NCBI RefSeq assembly: GCF_008329535.1
Contig: NZ_NPKR01000016.1
Coordinates: 62,001-126,000 of the forward strand
From: Mycolicibacterium sp. P1-18
GTDB lineage: Bacteria; Actinomycetota; Actinomycetes; Mycobacteriales; Mycobacteriaceae
Direction: 5' to 3'
DNA length: 64,000 nt
Shown here: in pieces, positions 29,372 through 38,357 of the stretch
How the letters are laid out: each line of letters begins with the position of its first letter
How positions within the stretch are numbered: the stretch's first letter is position 1
Position numbers and translations under genes: made by a program
Notes under the pieces: generated by a model
What the model was told of the DNA's origin: nothing
Databases searched by the model: none
What the model saw: the letters and a program-made list of their open reading frames with translations, nothing else

Positions 29372-32259
29372 GCCAGCACGGCACGGAGGAGAGGTCCCGC
29401 CCGGCCCGCCTCATCTGGACGCTGGCAGTGCCGATCCTCTTGCTATGGGTGGCGATAGCGGTGTTGAGCAACATCGTCTCGCCCCAACTGGAGACCGTCG
29501 GCGAGGAGCGGTCCGTGGCGATGAACGCGTCGGACTCGCCGTCGATCATGGCGATGCGGCACATCGGCCAGAAGTTCGAGGAGTTCGACTCCGACAGCGC
29601 CGCGATGATCGTCCTCGAGGGTGACGAGAAGCTGGGCCAGAACGCCCACGACTACTACGACGTACTGGTCAAGAAGCTCAACGCGGACACCACCCACGTC
29701 GAGCACGTTCAGGACTTCTGGGGCGACCCGCTGACCGCCGGCGGCGCACAGAGCAAGGACGGCAAGGCCGCTCTCGTCCAGGTCTACCTTCGCGGCAACC
29801 AGGGCGAGGCGCTGTCCAACGAGTCCGTCGACAGCATTCGCAAGATCGTCGCCGACACCCCGGCACCGCCCGGGGTCAAGGCCTACGTCACCGGCGCCGC
29901 CCCGACCATCACCGACAACTTCGAGGTCGGCAACGCCGGCACCCATCAGGTCACCGCGATCACCTTCGCGGTCATCGCGGTGATGCTGCTGATCGTCTAC
30001 CGCTCGCTGATCACCATGCTCATCATGCTGGTCGTGGTGGCCGTCGAGCTGATGGCCGCCCGAGGCGTCGTCGCGACGCTGGGCCACACGGGTGTCATCG
30101 GCCTGTCGACCTACGCGACGAACCTGCTGACGCTCCTGGCGATTGCCGCGGGCACCGACTACGCCATCTTCCTCGTCGGCCGATATCAGGAAGCCCGCAA
30201 CCGAGGCCTGGAGCGTGCCGAGGCGTACTACGACATGTTCCGCGGCACGGTGCACGTGATCGTCGGTTCGGGTCTGACCATCGTCGGCGCCGTGGCCTGC
30301 CTCTACTTCACCCGGCTGCCGTACTTCCAGACCCTCGGCGTGCCCGCCGCGTTGGGCGTGCTGGTGACGCTGGTGGCGGCGCTCACGCTGGGACCCGCCG
30401 TCATCGTGATCGTCAGCCGGTTCGGCCTGCTCGAGCCCCGGCGCAAGGTGCGCAACTCCGGATGGCGGCGCATCGGCACCTCGATCGTCCGGTGGCCCGG
30501 TCCGATCCTGGTGGTGTCGCTCGGCATCGCCGCCATCGGCGTGCTGGCGTTGCCCGGCGCGAAGATCAGCTACGACGGTCGGCCCTACCTGCCCGACACC
30601 GCGCCGGCCAACGTCGGTTACGCCGCGGCGGAGCGGCACTTCTCCGAGGCCCGGCTCAACCCCGAGCTGTTGATGATCGAATCCGACCACGACATGCGCA
30701 ACCCGTCGGACATGCTGATCCTCGAACGCGTCGCCAAGGCCGTGTTGCACACTCCGGGCATCGCGCTCGTGCAGTCCATCACCCGACCTCTGGGTACGCC
30801 GATCACCCACAGCTCCATACCGTTTCAGATCAGCGCCCAGAGCGCCGGGCAGATCATGAACCTGAGCTATCAGCAGGCCCGCGCGCAGGACATCCTCAAG
30901 CAGGTCGACCAGACCAGCAAGTCGATCGCCATCCTGCAACAGCAGCTCGAGTTGCAGAAGCAGAGCGCCGCCGCCACCGACGAACAGGTTCAGGCCTTCC
31001 ACGACACGGTGACGACGATCAACCAGGTCCGCGACAACCTCGCGAACTTCGACGACTTCTTCCGGCCGTTGCGCAACTACTTCTACTGGGAGCCGCACTG
31101 CTTCGACATCCCGTCATGCGCGGCCCTGCGGTCGGTGTTCGACTCGCTGGACGGCATCTCCACCCTCAGCGACCAGTTCGGCAAGATCACTGCCAGCCTC
31201 GACAAGCTCAACGCCCTGCAGCCGCAACTGGTGGCGTTGATCCCGCCCCAGATCGACGTGCAGGAAGCCAATCGTGAACTGCTGCAGTCGAACTACGCAA
31301 CCACCGGCGGCACCAACACCCAGAGCCAGGAGGCGTTGAAGAACGCGACCGCACTGGGCAAGGCCTTCGACGACGCCAAGAACGACGACTCGTTCTACCT
31401 CCCCCCGGAGGCCTTCGACAACGCGGACTTCAAGCGCGGTCTCAAGCTGTTCATGTCACCCGACGGCAAGGCCGCCAGGATGACGATCACGCACGAGGGA
31501 AATCCCGCGACGCCCGAGGGCATCTCGCACATCGACGCCCTGCGAAACGCCGCGTTCGACGCGATCAAGGCGACACCGCTGTCCGACGCGGAGATCTACG
31601 TCGCCGGCACCGCGTCGACCTACAAGGACATCCAGGAGGGGTCGACGTACGACCTGCTGATCGTGGCCATCGCCGCGATCGCCCTGATCCTGCTCATCAT
31701 GGTGTTCATCACCCGCAGCATGGTTGCCGCGGTGGTGATCGTCGGCACCGTCGTGCTGTCGCTGGGCGCCTCGCTGGGCCTGGCAGTCCTGGTGTGGCAG
31801 TACATCTTCGGCATCGAGCTCTACTGGATCGTGCCTGCACTGGCGATCATCCTGCTGCTGGCGGTCGGCGCCGACTACAACCTGCTGCTGATATCGAGAT
31901 TCAAGGAGGAGATCGGGGCGGGCCTGAACACGGGCATCATCCGGGCGATGGCGGGCACGGGTGGCGTCGTCACCGCCGCCGGGCTGGTCTTTGCCTTCAC
32001 GATGGCGTCCTTCGCGTTCAGCGACCTGGTCGTGCTCGGCCAGATCGGCACCACGATCGCCATGGGCCTGCTGTTCGACACCCTGATCGTCCGGTCGTTC
32101 ATGACCCCGTCCATCGCCGCGCTTCTCGGTCGCTGGTTCTGGTGGCCGTTGAACGTGCGGACCCGTCCGGCCAGTCAGATGTTGCAGCCCTTCGGTTCTC
32201 GCATCTCGGTGCGCAAGCTGCTCGGACCCGAGACCAAGGACTCCGGCTCAAGCGTGTAG
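29368..32259 (+). CDS. MmpL-family RND transporter
   Basis: A 963-residue RND transporter. Twelve membrane helices frame two periplasmic domains; the second is large and includes the helical hairpin LKQVDQTSKSIAILQQQLEL. The proton-relay pairs are Asp264-Tyr265 (GTDYAIFLVGRY) and Asp836-Tyr837 (GADYNLLLISRF). A Cys pair in HCFDIPSCAALRS resembles the MmpL4/MmpL5 periplasmic domain. Those homologues export siderophores and efflux drugs such as bedaquiline (established for M. tuberculosis). It is coupled to mmpS and probably controlled by the adjacent TetR rather than the MarR-type regulator used for mmpS5-mmpL5. Confidence 0.94.
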   Translation: MSQHGTEERSRPARLIWTLAVPILLLWVAIAVLSNIVSPQLETVGEERSVAMNASDSPSIMAMRHIGQKFEEFDSDSAAMIVLEGDEKLGQNAHDYYDVLVKKLNADTTHVEHVQDFWGDPLTAGGAQSKDGKAALVQVYLRGNQGEALSNESVDSIRKIVADTPAPPGVKAYVTGAAPTITDNFEVGNAGTHQVTAITFAVIAVMLLIVYRSLITMLIMLVVVAVELMAARGVVATLGHTGVIGLSTYATNLLTLLAIAAGTDYAIFLVGRYQEARNRGLERAEAYYDMFRGTVHVIVGSGLTIVGAVACLYFTRLPYFQTLGVPAALGVLVTLVAALTLGPAVIVIVSRFGLLEPRRKVRNSGWRRIGTSIVRWPGPILVVSLGIAAIGVLALPGAKISYDGRPYLPDTAPANVGYAAAERHFSEARLNPELLMIESDHDMRNPSDMLILERVAKAVLHTPGIALVQSITRPLGTPITHSSIPFQISAQSAGQIMNLSYQQARAQDILKQVDQTSKSIAILQQQLELQKQSAAATDEQVQAFHDTVTTINQVRDNLANFDDFFRPLRNYFYWEPHCFDIPSCAALRSVFDSLDGISTLSDQFGKITASLDKLNALQPQLVALIPPQIDVQEANRELLQSNYATTGGTNTQSQEALKNATALGKAFDDAKNDDSFYLPPEAFDNADFKRGLKLFMSPDGKAARMTITHEGNPATPEGISHIDALRNAAFDAIKATPLSDAEIYVAGTASTYKDIQEGSTYDLLIVAIAAIALILLIMVFITRSMVAAVVIVGTVVLSLGASLGLAVLVWQYIFGIELYWIVPALAIILLLAVGADYNLLLISRFKEEIGAGLNTGIIRAMAGTGGVVTAAGLVFAFTMASFAFSDLVVLGQIGTTIAMGLLFDTLIVRSFMTPSIAALLGRWFWWPLNVRTRPASQMLQPFGSRISVRKLLGPETKDSGSSV

Positions 32260-32823
32260 GTGCAACCGCTCGCCGTGCGGGCCGAAGATGGCCACCGCTT
32301 CGACGGGGCCGTCGACGGTGCCGAACCAGTGCGGCGTCCACGTCGAGAACTCCACGGCTTCACCGGGTTTGATGATGAAGTCGCGGTCGCCGAGGATCAA
32401 CCGCAGGCGGCCGGACAGCACGTACATCCAGTCCTGGCCGTCGTGCACCGGAAACTCGCTCGGGGGAGTGCGTCGCCGGGCGCTCACGCGAATCTTGAAG
32501 GCGTGCAAGCCGGCCGCGGGACCGCTGTGGGTCAGCGGCCAGTAGGTGACCCCGTCGTGGGTCTGGGAGGCGCCCTTCACGCGGGGATCCTCCGCGGCCG
32601 GGGCGCGCAGTAGGTCGTCGGTGCTGACCGACAGCGCGGCCGCCAGCCGTGGCAGGTGGTCCAGCGCCAACCGTCGCTTGCCCGACTCCAGCCGGCTCAG
32701 CGTGGAGACGTCGATGTCGGCCCTGGTGGCGACCTCCTCAAGGGTGAGGCCACGCTGGGTGCGCAGTTCGCGCAGCCGTCGCCTGACTCGGAGGTCCACG
32801 TCGTCGGTGCTCTTTGCCTGCAT
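32248..32823 (-). CDS. XRE-family regulator with C-terminal cupin
   Basis: A 191-residue protein. Residues 10-65 are an HTH_3 domain (LRTQRGLTLEEVATRADIDV, then STLSRLESGKRRL). Residues 110-185 are a cupin (FPVHDGQDWMYVLSGRLRLI, GDRDFIIKPGEAVEFSTW). This architecture is that of the PuuR/SutR-type repressors sensing small metabolites. It starts at ATG 32823 with no ribosome site and is divergent from the thioredoxin-reductase-like gene; AACATGTT lies between them. The 3' end overlaps mmpL by 12 bases. Confidence 0.88.
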   Translation of the reverse strand: MQAKSTDDVDLRVRRRLRELRTQRGLTLEEVATRADIDVSTLSRLESGKRRLALDHLPRLAAALSVSTDDLLRAPAAEDPRVKGASQTHDGVTYWPLTHSGPAAGLHAFKIRVSARRRTPPSEFPVHDGQDWMYVLSGRLRLILGDRDFIIKPGEAVEFSTWTPHWFGTVDGPVEAVAIFGPHGERLHLHA

Positions 32824-32870
32824 GGCAAAACATGTTGGCAGAACGGGCGCACGGTCGGCAAGGTGGTGCC

Positions 32871-33818
32871 ATGGACAACAGGGAATGGGATTGCGTCGTC
32901 GTCGGCGGTGGCGCCGCGGGCCTCAGTGCGGCACTCGTGCTCGGCCGGGCCAGGCGCCGGACGCTGGTGGTCGACGCGGGACGCCAGAGCAATCTGCCCG
33001 CCCACGGCATCGGCGGGCTGCTCGGGCACGACGGTCGACCGCCGGCCGAGTTGTACGCCATGGGCCGCGCCGAACTCGAGAAGTACGCCAGCGTGGAGGT
33101 CCGGCCGGGTGAGGTGACCACCGGCGCGGCGGACGGCGCCGGGTTCACCCTCGGCCTCGCTGACGGCACCCGAATGAACACCCGGCGGGTGCTGCTGGCC
33201 ACGGGCATGGACTACGTGACGCCGCCGATCCCCGGGCTGGCCGACCTGTGGGGACGGTCGGCGTTCCACTGCCCGTTCTGTCACGGTTGGGAGGCCCGCG
33301 ACCAACCGCTCGCCGTGCTGGCCAGCGGCGACCGCGCCGTGCACATGGCACTGATGCTCCGCGGGTGGACCGACGACGTCGTGGTGCTGACCGACGGCCC
33401 GGCGGCGTTCACCGCCGACCTGCCGACCGACGAGCGCAAGATCAGCCGACTCGTCGCCGAGGCAGGCCAACTGGTGGCGGTGGAGTTCGCCGACGGGGAG
33501 CGGCTGGCCCGCCGCGGCGTGCTGGTGGCGGCGACGCTGCGCCAGCGCTCCGACCTGGCCGCCCAGCTGGGAGTTGCCCTGGCGCCGCCGGGACCGCTCG
33601 CCGAGGACGCCGTCGTGGTCGACGCGTTCCATCGCACGTCGGTGCCCGGCGTATTCGCCGCCGGCGACCTCAGCGCGTCGATGCCCCAGGTCGCCGCGGC
33701 GATCTCGGCCGGATCGCTGAGCGCTGCGGCCGTCGTCCAAAGTCTGCTCGCCGACGACGTCGGCCTGCCCGTGCCACCCTGGCCCGACCTGAAGGAGAAC
33801 GCCGATGTCGCAGCATGA
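32871..33818 (+). CDS. Thioredoxin-reductase-like FAD/NAD(P)H oxidoreductase
   Basis: A 315-residue flavoprotein. FAD motif CVVVGGGAAGLSAALVLGRA; redox-type Cys134 and Cys137 in FHCPFCHGWEARD, at the place of the thioredoxin reductase CxxC; the GVFAAGDLSASMPQVAAAI signature lies at the C-terminus. The second nucleotide motif (VLASGDRAVHMALML) lacks the full GxGxxA, so NAD(P)H use is uncertain. It is divergent from the XRE-cupin gene and overlaps the methyltransferase by 14 bases. It may reduce a disulfide or another small substrate as part of this two-gene unit. Confidence 0.85.
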   Translation: MDNREWDCVVVGGGAAGLSAALVLGRARRRTLVVDAGRQSNLPAHGIGGLLGHDGRPPAELYAMGRAELEKYASVEVRPGEVTTGAADGAGFTLGLADGTRMNTRRVLLATGMDYVTPPIPGLADLWGRSAFHCPFCHGWEARDQPLAVLASGDRAVHMALMLRGWTDDVVVLTDGPAAFTADLPTDERKISRLVAEAGQLVAVEFADGERLARRGVLVAATLRQRSDLAAQLGVALAPPGPLAEDAVVVDAFHRTSVPGVFAAGDLSASMPQVAAAISAGSLSAAAVVQSLLADDVGLPVPPWPDLKENADVAA

Positions 33819-34440
33819 CGACCAGAACGCCCAGAAGTTCTGGGAAGCGCACTACGGAGAACGCGAACGCATCTGGAGCGGCCGCGTCAACGCCCAGCTG
33901 CCCGGCATCCTCGCCGACGTCAGCCCCGGCCGGGCCCTCGACCTCGGCTGCGGCGAGGGCGGCGACGCCGTGTGGCTGGCCGAGAACGGGTGGCAGGTGA
34001 CGGCGGTGGACGTCTCCGCGACGGCGATCGGGCGCGCCGCGGCCGCCGCCGAGGCCCGGGGCGTCCGCGATCGCATCGTGTTCGAACGCCACGACCTGTC
34101 GGACAGCTTTTCCGAGGGGACCTTCGACCTGGTCTCCGCGCAGTTCCTGCACTCGACCGTGCGGCTGGAGCGCCCCCAAATCCTGCGCAAGGCCGCAGAC
34201 GCCATCGCCCCGGGAGGCAGGCTCGTCGTCGTCGACCACGCCGCAGCACCGCCGTTCTCCAAGAAGGTGCCGCACGACCACCCGTTCCCCACGCCCGAGG
34301 AGGTGCTGGCCGAGCTGGACCTGCCCGCCGACCAGTGGGAGCGGGCGCGCGTCGAGGTGGTCGACCGCGACGGGACCGACCCCGACGGCCAGCCGTTCAC
34401 GTGGCGCGACAACGTGATGGTGCTGCGGCGCCGCGCCTGA
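33805..34440 (+). CDS. Class I SAM-dependent methyltransferase
   Basis: A 211-residue methyltransferase. Motif I is LDLGCGEGGDAVWLAENGW, the acidic post-I residue is in VTAVDVSATAIGRAA, and VSAQFLHSTVRLERP is the motif IV region. The sequence resembles the tellurite/thiopurine-type group (TehB-like, FWEAHYGERERIWSG at the N-terminus). The ATG 33805 has a strong GAAGGAG site inside the end of the flavoprotein gene, so they are co-translated. The substrate is unknown; a detoxification role together with the flavoprotein is plausible but inferred. Confidence 0.85.
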   Translation: MSQHDDQNAQKFWEAHYGERERIWSGRVNAQLPGILADVSPGRALDLGCGEGGDAVWLAENGWQVTAVDVSATAIGRAAAAAEARGVRDRIVFERHDLSDSFSEGTFDLVSAQFLHSTVRLERPQILRKAADAIAPGGRLVVVDHAAAPPFSKKVPHDHPFPTPEEVLAELDLPADQWERARVEVVDRDGTDPDGQPFTWRDNVMVLRRRA

Positions 34441-34546
34441 GCGCCCACTCTGCGGTGGCTGCGGGAAAGTGCGAGTAGCCAGCACCGTCACCGCAGAGTC
34501 GGGCCGGTGGGCGTCGTGACCGGAGTTCGGGAGTACGGTGTTCACC

Positions 34547-34955
<409 letters not shown>

Positions 34956-34957
34956 CC

Positions 34958-36475
34958 CTAGCGGGCGGCGCGCACCGCCTTCTTGAGTTCGGTGAGCGCC
35001 GCGTCGAGTTGCTCCTCGGCGCGGCGGGCGATCTCGGACTCCAGCTGGAACAGCACGCCGTAGGTGAAGGTGTCCTCGCCCGCGCCGTGCGCCGTCCTCG
35101 CCTCCTCGGACAGATGCGTGCGGCTGACGACGCTGTCCTGATGATCGCCGAGCAGCGACTGGATCGACTTGGCCCTGTTCTCCACCACGTCCTCGCCGAG
35201 AGCCGACGCGGTGTAGCGAAGCTGCTTGGCCCGTTTGCGAATCGCGTGCAGCGCCTCGTCGGCATCCTCGGGGGACACGGTCTCGTCCGCGGCAGCCGCC
35301 TCCGCCTTCTTGGCGGCCTTGCGCAGCTTCCGGTACGCCGCACCGACGGTGACGGGTTCGGGGGCCGCACCGCTCTGCGTCGGCACCGGCTCCGCGGTGA
35401 GCAGCGCCTCCAGCCCGTCGAGCAGGCGGAAGTAGCGCTCGGACCGCATTGCCACCAGCGACCGCTTCCAGCCGGCGCGGTAGCGCCGCTTCGCACCCTC
35501 GACCAGCCGCTCGTGAACCGGCCCGCGGATCAGGTCGGCGGGCAGTTCCGCGAGCACGGTCTCGTACTTCTCCGCGAGCACTTCGGCATCGCGTGCGCCG
35601 CCGAGGATTCCGGCCAGCACCTTGAGCTCCTCGAGCAGCCACGAGTCGTCGGCGATGCCGAACGACTCCTCCGAGGCGCGCAGCAGGCTGCGGATCTTGC
35701 GCGTGGTCACCCGCATCTGGTGGACCGAGTCCCAGGCGTCGGCGCGGACGGCCCTGTCCCACACCAGGAGTTGCTCCACCTGTTCGCCCACGGCGCGGTG
35801 CACTGGGTCGTCGGCGCGCGGTACCGCAGCGGCAGCCGGAGTACGCAGCACCTTGGCCAGCTTCGAGCCGTGCCCGGCCGGTTCGGCGCCCGCGTCGAAC
35901 AGCCGGTTGGCCAGCCGGTCGAGCAACGCCGCGTCACCCGCGGAGCCCGTGCTCTCGACCAGTTCGAGCTCCCACTCGCGCCACTCCTGCGGCTCGGCGT
36001 CGCCCACGGCCGACGCCCGGACGGTGTCGTCGCAAAACTCGGCGAGCGCACGGCCGTCCGCCCCGTACAACAGGTCGACGGTGCGGGCGGTGGAGATGTG
36101 CGCCACCGGGCGAATCGGCCGGTCCCGCACGATCGCGAGCACGACGTCGCGCAACTCGTCGGGGACCGTGTCGTCCGGAACGTCCGAGTCGCCCAGGGGG
36201 GTACGCACCTCGGTCCTCGCGTCGGCGCCGGCGGGAAGCTTGAGGTGCCAGCCCGCGTCGGGCCCACCGGTGCGGCGCCGCAACGTGATCCGATGCCGGG
36301 CGAGATCCTGGTCCGGGGTGTCGAAGTAGACGGCGTCGAGGTGCTGGACGGGGGAGCGTTCCACCTTGGCGACCGCGGACAACCCGCCGAAGGACGGGGA
36401 CACGGTGTCGCCGGTGACCGCGAACTTGCGCTCGACCTCCGTGTGGCGCGACGGCTTGCGCTTGTGGGCTGGCAT
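34958..36475 (-). CDS. CYTH and CHAD domain protein
   Basis: A 505-residue protein from ATG 36475. Residues about 10-200 form a CYTH (triphosphate tunnel) domain with the ExExK-type motif HTEVERKFAVTG and basic strands ITLRRRTGG and WHLKLPAG. Residues about 225-500 form a CHAD helical domain rich in conserved His and basic residues (SVHQMRVTTRKIRSLLRA, HAIRKRAKQLRYTASAL). CYTH handles triphosphates and CHAD binds inorganic polyphosphate in studied proteins. It corresponds to Rv2226. It ends beside the 3' end of rnpB. Confidence 0.92.
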   Translation of the reverse strand: MPAHKRKPSRHTEVERKFAVTGDTVSPSFGGLSAVAKVERSPVQHLDAVYFDTPDQDLARHRITLRRRTGGPDAGWHLKLPAGADARTEVRTPLGDSDVPDDTVPDELRDVVLAIVRDRPIRPVAHISTARTVDLLYGADGRALAEFCDDTVRASAVGDAEPQEWREWELELVESTGSAGDAALLDRLANRLFDAGAEPAGHGSKLAKVLRTPAAAAVPRADDPVHRAVGEQVEQLLVWDRAVRADAWDSVHQMRVTTRKIRSLLRASEESFGIADDSWLLEELKVLAGILGGARDAEVLAEKYETVLAELPADLIRGPVHERLVEGAKRRYRAGWKRSLVAMRSERYFRLLDGLEALLTAEPVPTQSGAAPEPVTVGAAYRKLRKAAKKAEAAAADETVSPEDADEALHAIRKRAKQLRYTASALGEDVVENRAKSIQSLLGDHQDSVVSRTHLSEEARTAHGAGEDTFTYGVLFQLESEIARRAEEQLDAALTELKKAVRAAR

Positions 36476-36584
36476 CTTCACCTTCGGTTCGTTTTCTGGA
36501 GTAGGTGAACAGGTTGCCACATCAAGGTGAACGAACGGCCGCACGCGACCCAAGCTCGGCCACCGGGTGGGATAACGTCGGCCC

Positions 36585-37364
36585 GTGCCCGAATTCGAAA
36601 CGCTGAAGTTCACCCGGTCCGGCTCCGTCGTCGGCATCGTCCTCGACCGGCCCGAGGCCGCGAACGGCATGAACGACACGCTGACGCGGGAACTCGCCGA
36701 GGCCGCCGCCCTGTGCGACGACGACGCCGTCAAGGTGGTCACCATCACCGGCGAGGGCAAGTTCTTCTGTGCCGGAGGCGATCTCAAGGCCGTGGCCGCG
36801 GCGCCCAGCCCCGGTGCCTACGTCAACGGCATGGCCGAGGACCTGCACCGCGCGATGTCGACCTTCGCCAGGATGGATGCCGTGGTGATCACCGCGGTCA
36901 ACGGCGTCGCGGCTGGCGCGGGCTTTCCGCTCGGGGTGTCCGGGGACCTGGTGCTGGCCGCGGAGTCGGCGTCGTTCACGATGGCCTACACGAAGGCGGG
37001 GCTTAGCCCGGACGGCGGATCGTCCTACCTGCTGCCCCGCCTCATCGGCCTCCGCAAGACCCAGGAGCTGATGATCACCAACCGGGTGCTCACCGCCGCC
37101 GAGGCGGCCCAGTGGGGACTGGTCACCACCGTCGTGCCCGACGCCGAGCTGCCGGCGGCGCTCGACCAGCTGGCCGCCCGAACGGCCTCCAGCGCACGGC
37201 GTTCCAACGCGGCGGTCAAGCAGCTGCTGCTCACGGCGTACGCGGCCACCTTCGAAGATCAGGTGGCCCGCGAGGCCCGGTTGATCTCGGAGTGCGCCGA
37301 CTCGGCCGACGGCAAGGAAGGCGTCGCGGCGTTCCTCGGCAAGCGCCGGCCCGAGTTCGCCTAG
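36585..37364 (+). CDS. Enoyl-CoA hydratase/isomerase family protein
   Basis: A 259-residue crotonase-fold protein, GTG start. The oxyanion-hole segments are KFFCAGGDLKAVAAA and ITAVNGVAAGAGFPLGVSGD; YTKAGLSPDGGSSYLLPRL holds the second catalytic region. The Glu of true hydratases is replaced by Asp or Gly in the SPDGG loop, so it may be an isomerase or dehalogenase-like member. The long C-terminal helix is present. It is convergent with panB, with a 4-bp overlap. No fatty-acid operon surrounds it. Confidence 0.87.
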   Translation: MPEFETLKFTRSGSVVGIVLDRPEAANGMNDTLTRELAEAAALCDDDAVKVVTITGEGKFFCAGGDLKAVAAAPSPGAYVNGMAEDLHRAMSTFARMDAVVITAVNGVAAGAGFPLGVSGDLVLAAESASFTMAYTKAGLSPDGGSSYLLPRLIGLRKTQELMITNRVLTAAEAAQWGLVTTVVPDAELPAALDQLAARTASSARRSNAAVKQLLLTAYAATFEDQVAREARLISECADSADGKEGVAAFLGKRRPEFA

Positions 37365-38203
37365 AAGGAGTGCTCCTCGGCCGGGAACGCCCCGGTCGCC
37401 ACGTCGGCCGCGTATTGCGTTGCCGCCCGGCGCAGTTCGCCGCCCACGTCACCGAACCTCTTGACGAACTTGGCGGTCCGGCCCGCCGTCATGCCGGCCA
37501 TGTCCTGCCAGACGAGGACCTGGGCGTCGCAGTTGGGTCCGGCGCCGATGCCGACCGTCGGGATGGTCAGCTTGCCCGTGATCTGGGTGGCCAGCTCGGC
37601 GGGCACCATCTCGAGCACGACGGCGATCGCTCCGGCCTCGGCGACGGCGATGGCGTCGTGCACGGTCTGCTCCGCGGCGTCACCCCGGCCCTGGACGCGG
37701 AAGCCGCCGAGCCCGTTGACGCTCTGCGGGGTGAACCCGATGTGGGCGACCACGGGAATGCCGGCCTGCGTCAGCGTCGCGATCTGCTCGGCGACCCGCT
37801 CGCCGCCCTCCAGCTTCACCGCGGCGGCCCCGGCCTCCTTCATGAAGCGCGTCGCGGTGGCGAGCGCCTGCTGCGGGCTGGCCTCGTAGCTGCCGAACGG
37901 GAGGTCGGCCACCACCAGCGCATGCGGGGCGCCGCGCACCACGCCGCGGACCAGGGGGATGAGTTCGTCGGCGGTCACCGGCACCGTGGTGTCGTAGCCG
38001 TAGACGACGTTGGCCGCCGAGTCGCCGACGAGGAGCACGGGAATCTCGGCCTCGTCGAAGATGCGTGCGGTGGAGAAGTCGTAGGCGGTCAGCATGGACC
38101 ACTTGTGGCCCTCGGCCTTCCACTTCAGGAGGTGGTGGGTCCGGGTCTTGCTGCGGGGCGCCCGCGTCTCGGTGGCGGCACCGTAAACCGTCTGCTCAGA
38201 CAT
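37361..38203 (-). CDS. panB: 3-methyl-2-oxobutanoate hydroxymethyltransferase PanB
   Basis: A 280-residue PanB from ATG 38203. It transfers a hydroxymethyl group from methylene-tetrahydrofolate to ketoisovalerate, the first step of pantothenate and CoA synthesis. Metal and substrate residues are in VLLVGDSAANVVYGY, ADLPFGSYEASPQQAL and AGAAAVKLEGGE; the catalytic Glu is in LEMVPAELATQI, and GIGAGPNCDAQVLV closes the barrel. It corresponds to Rv2225, near the Hip1 gene as in M. tuberculosis. ATG 38206 is an equally possible start. Confidence 0.96.
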   Translation of the reverse strand: MSEQTVYGAATETRAPRSKTRTHHLLKWKAEGHKWSMLTAYDFSTARIFDEAEIPVLLVGDSAANVVYGYDTTVPVTADELIPLVRGVVRGAPHALVVADLPFGSYEASPQQALATATRFMKEAGAAAVKLEGGERVAEQIATLTQAGIPVVAHIGFTPQSVNGLGGFRVQGRGDAAEQTVHDAIAVAEAGAIAVVLEMVPAELATQITGKLTIPTVGIGAGPNCDAQVLVWQDMAGMTAGRTAKFVKRFGDVGGELRRAATQYAADVATGAFPAEEHSF

Positions 38204-38357
38204 CATTGTCCTCAATTCGTCGATTCATTCCTCGAGGCCCATCCGGGTCCCCGGGTCATCTGACGACACAAGTCTGTCATCCCCGCAACCGAAGGTGAAC
38301 CTCCGAGCAAGTGCAGTTCCTCACACCTGGACCGGTAGCGGGCCTAACATCGGCGAC

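Noticed and set aside
36585..37364. Assigning the crotonase-fold gene to a numbered echA
   Set aside because: The catalytic loop departs from true hydratases and there is no fatty-acid context, so a numbered gene name would not be supported.
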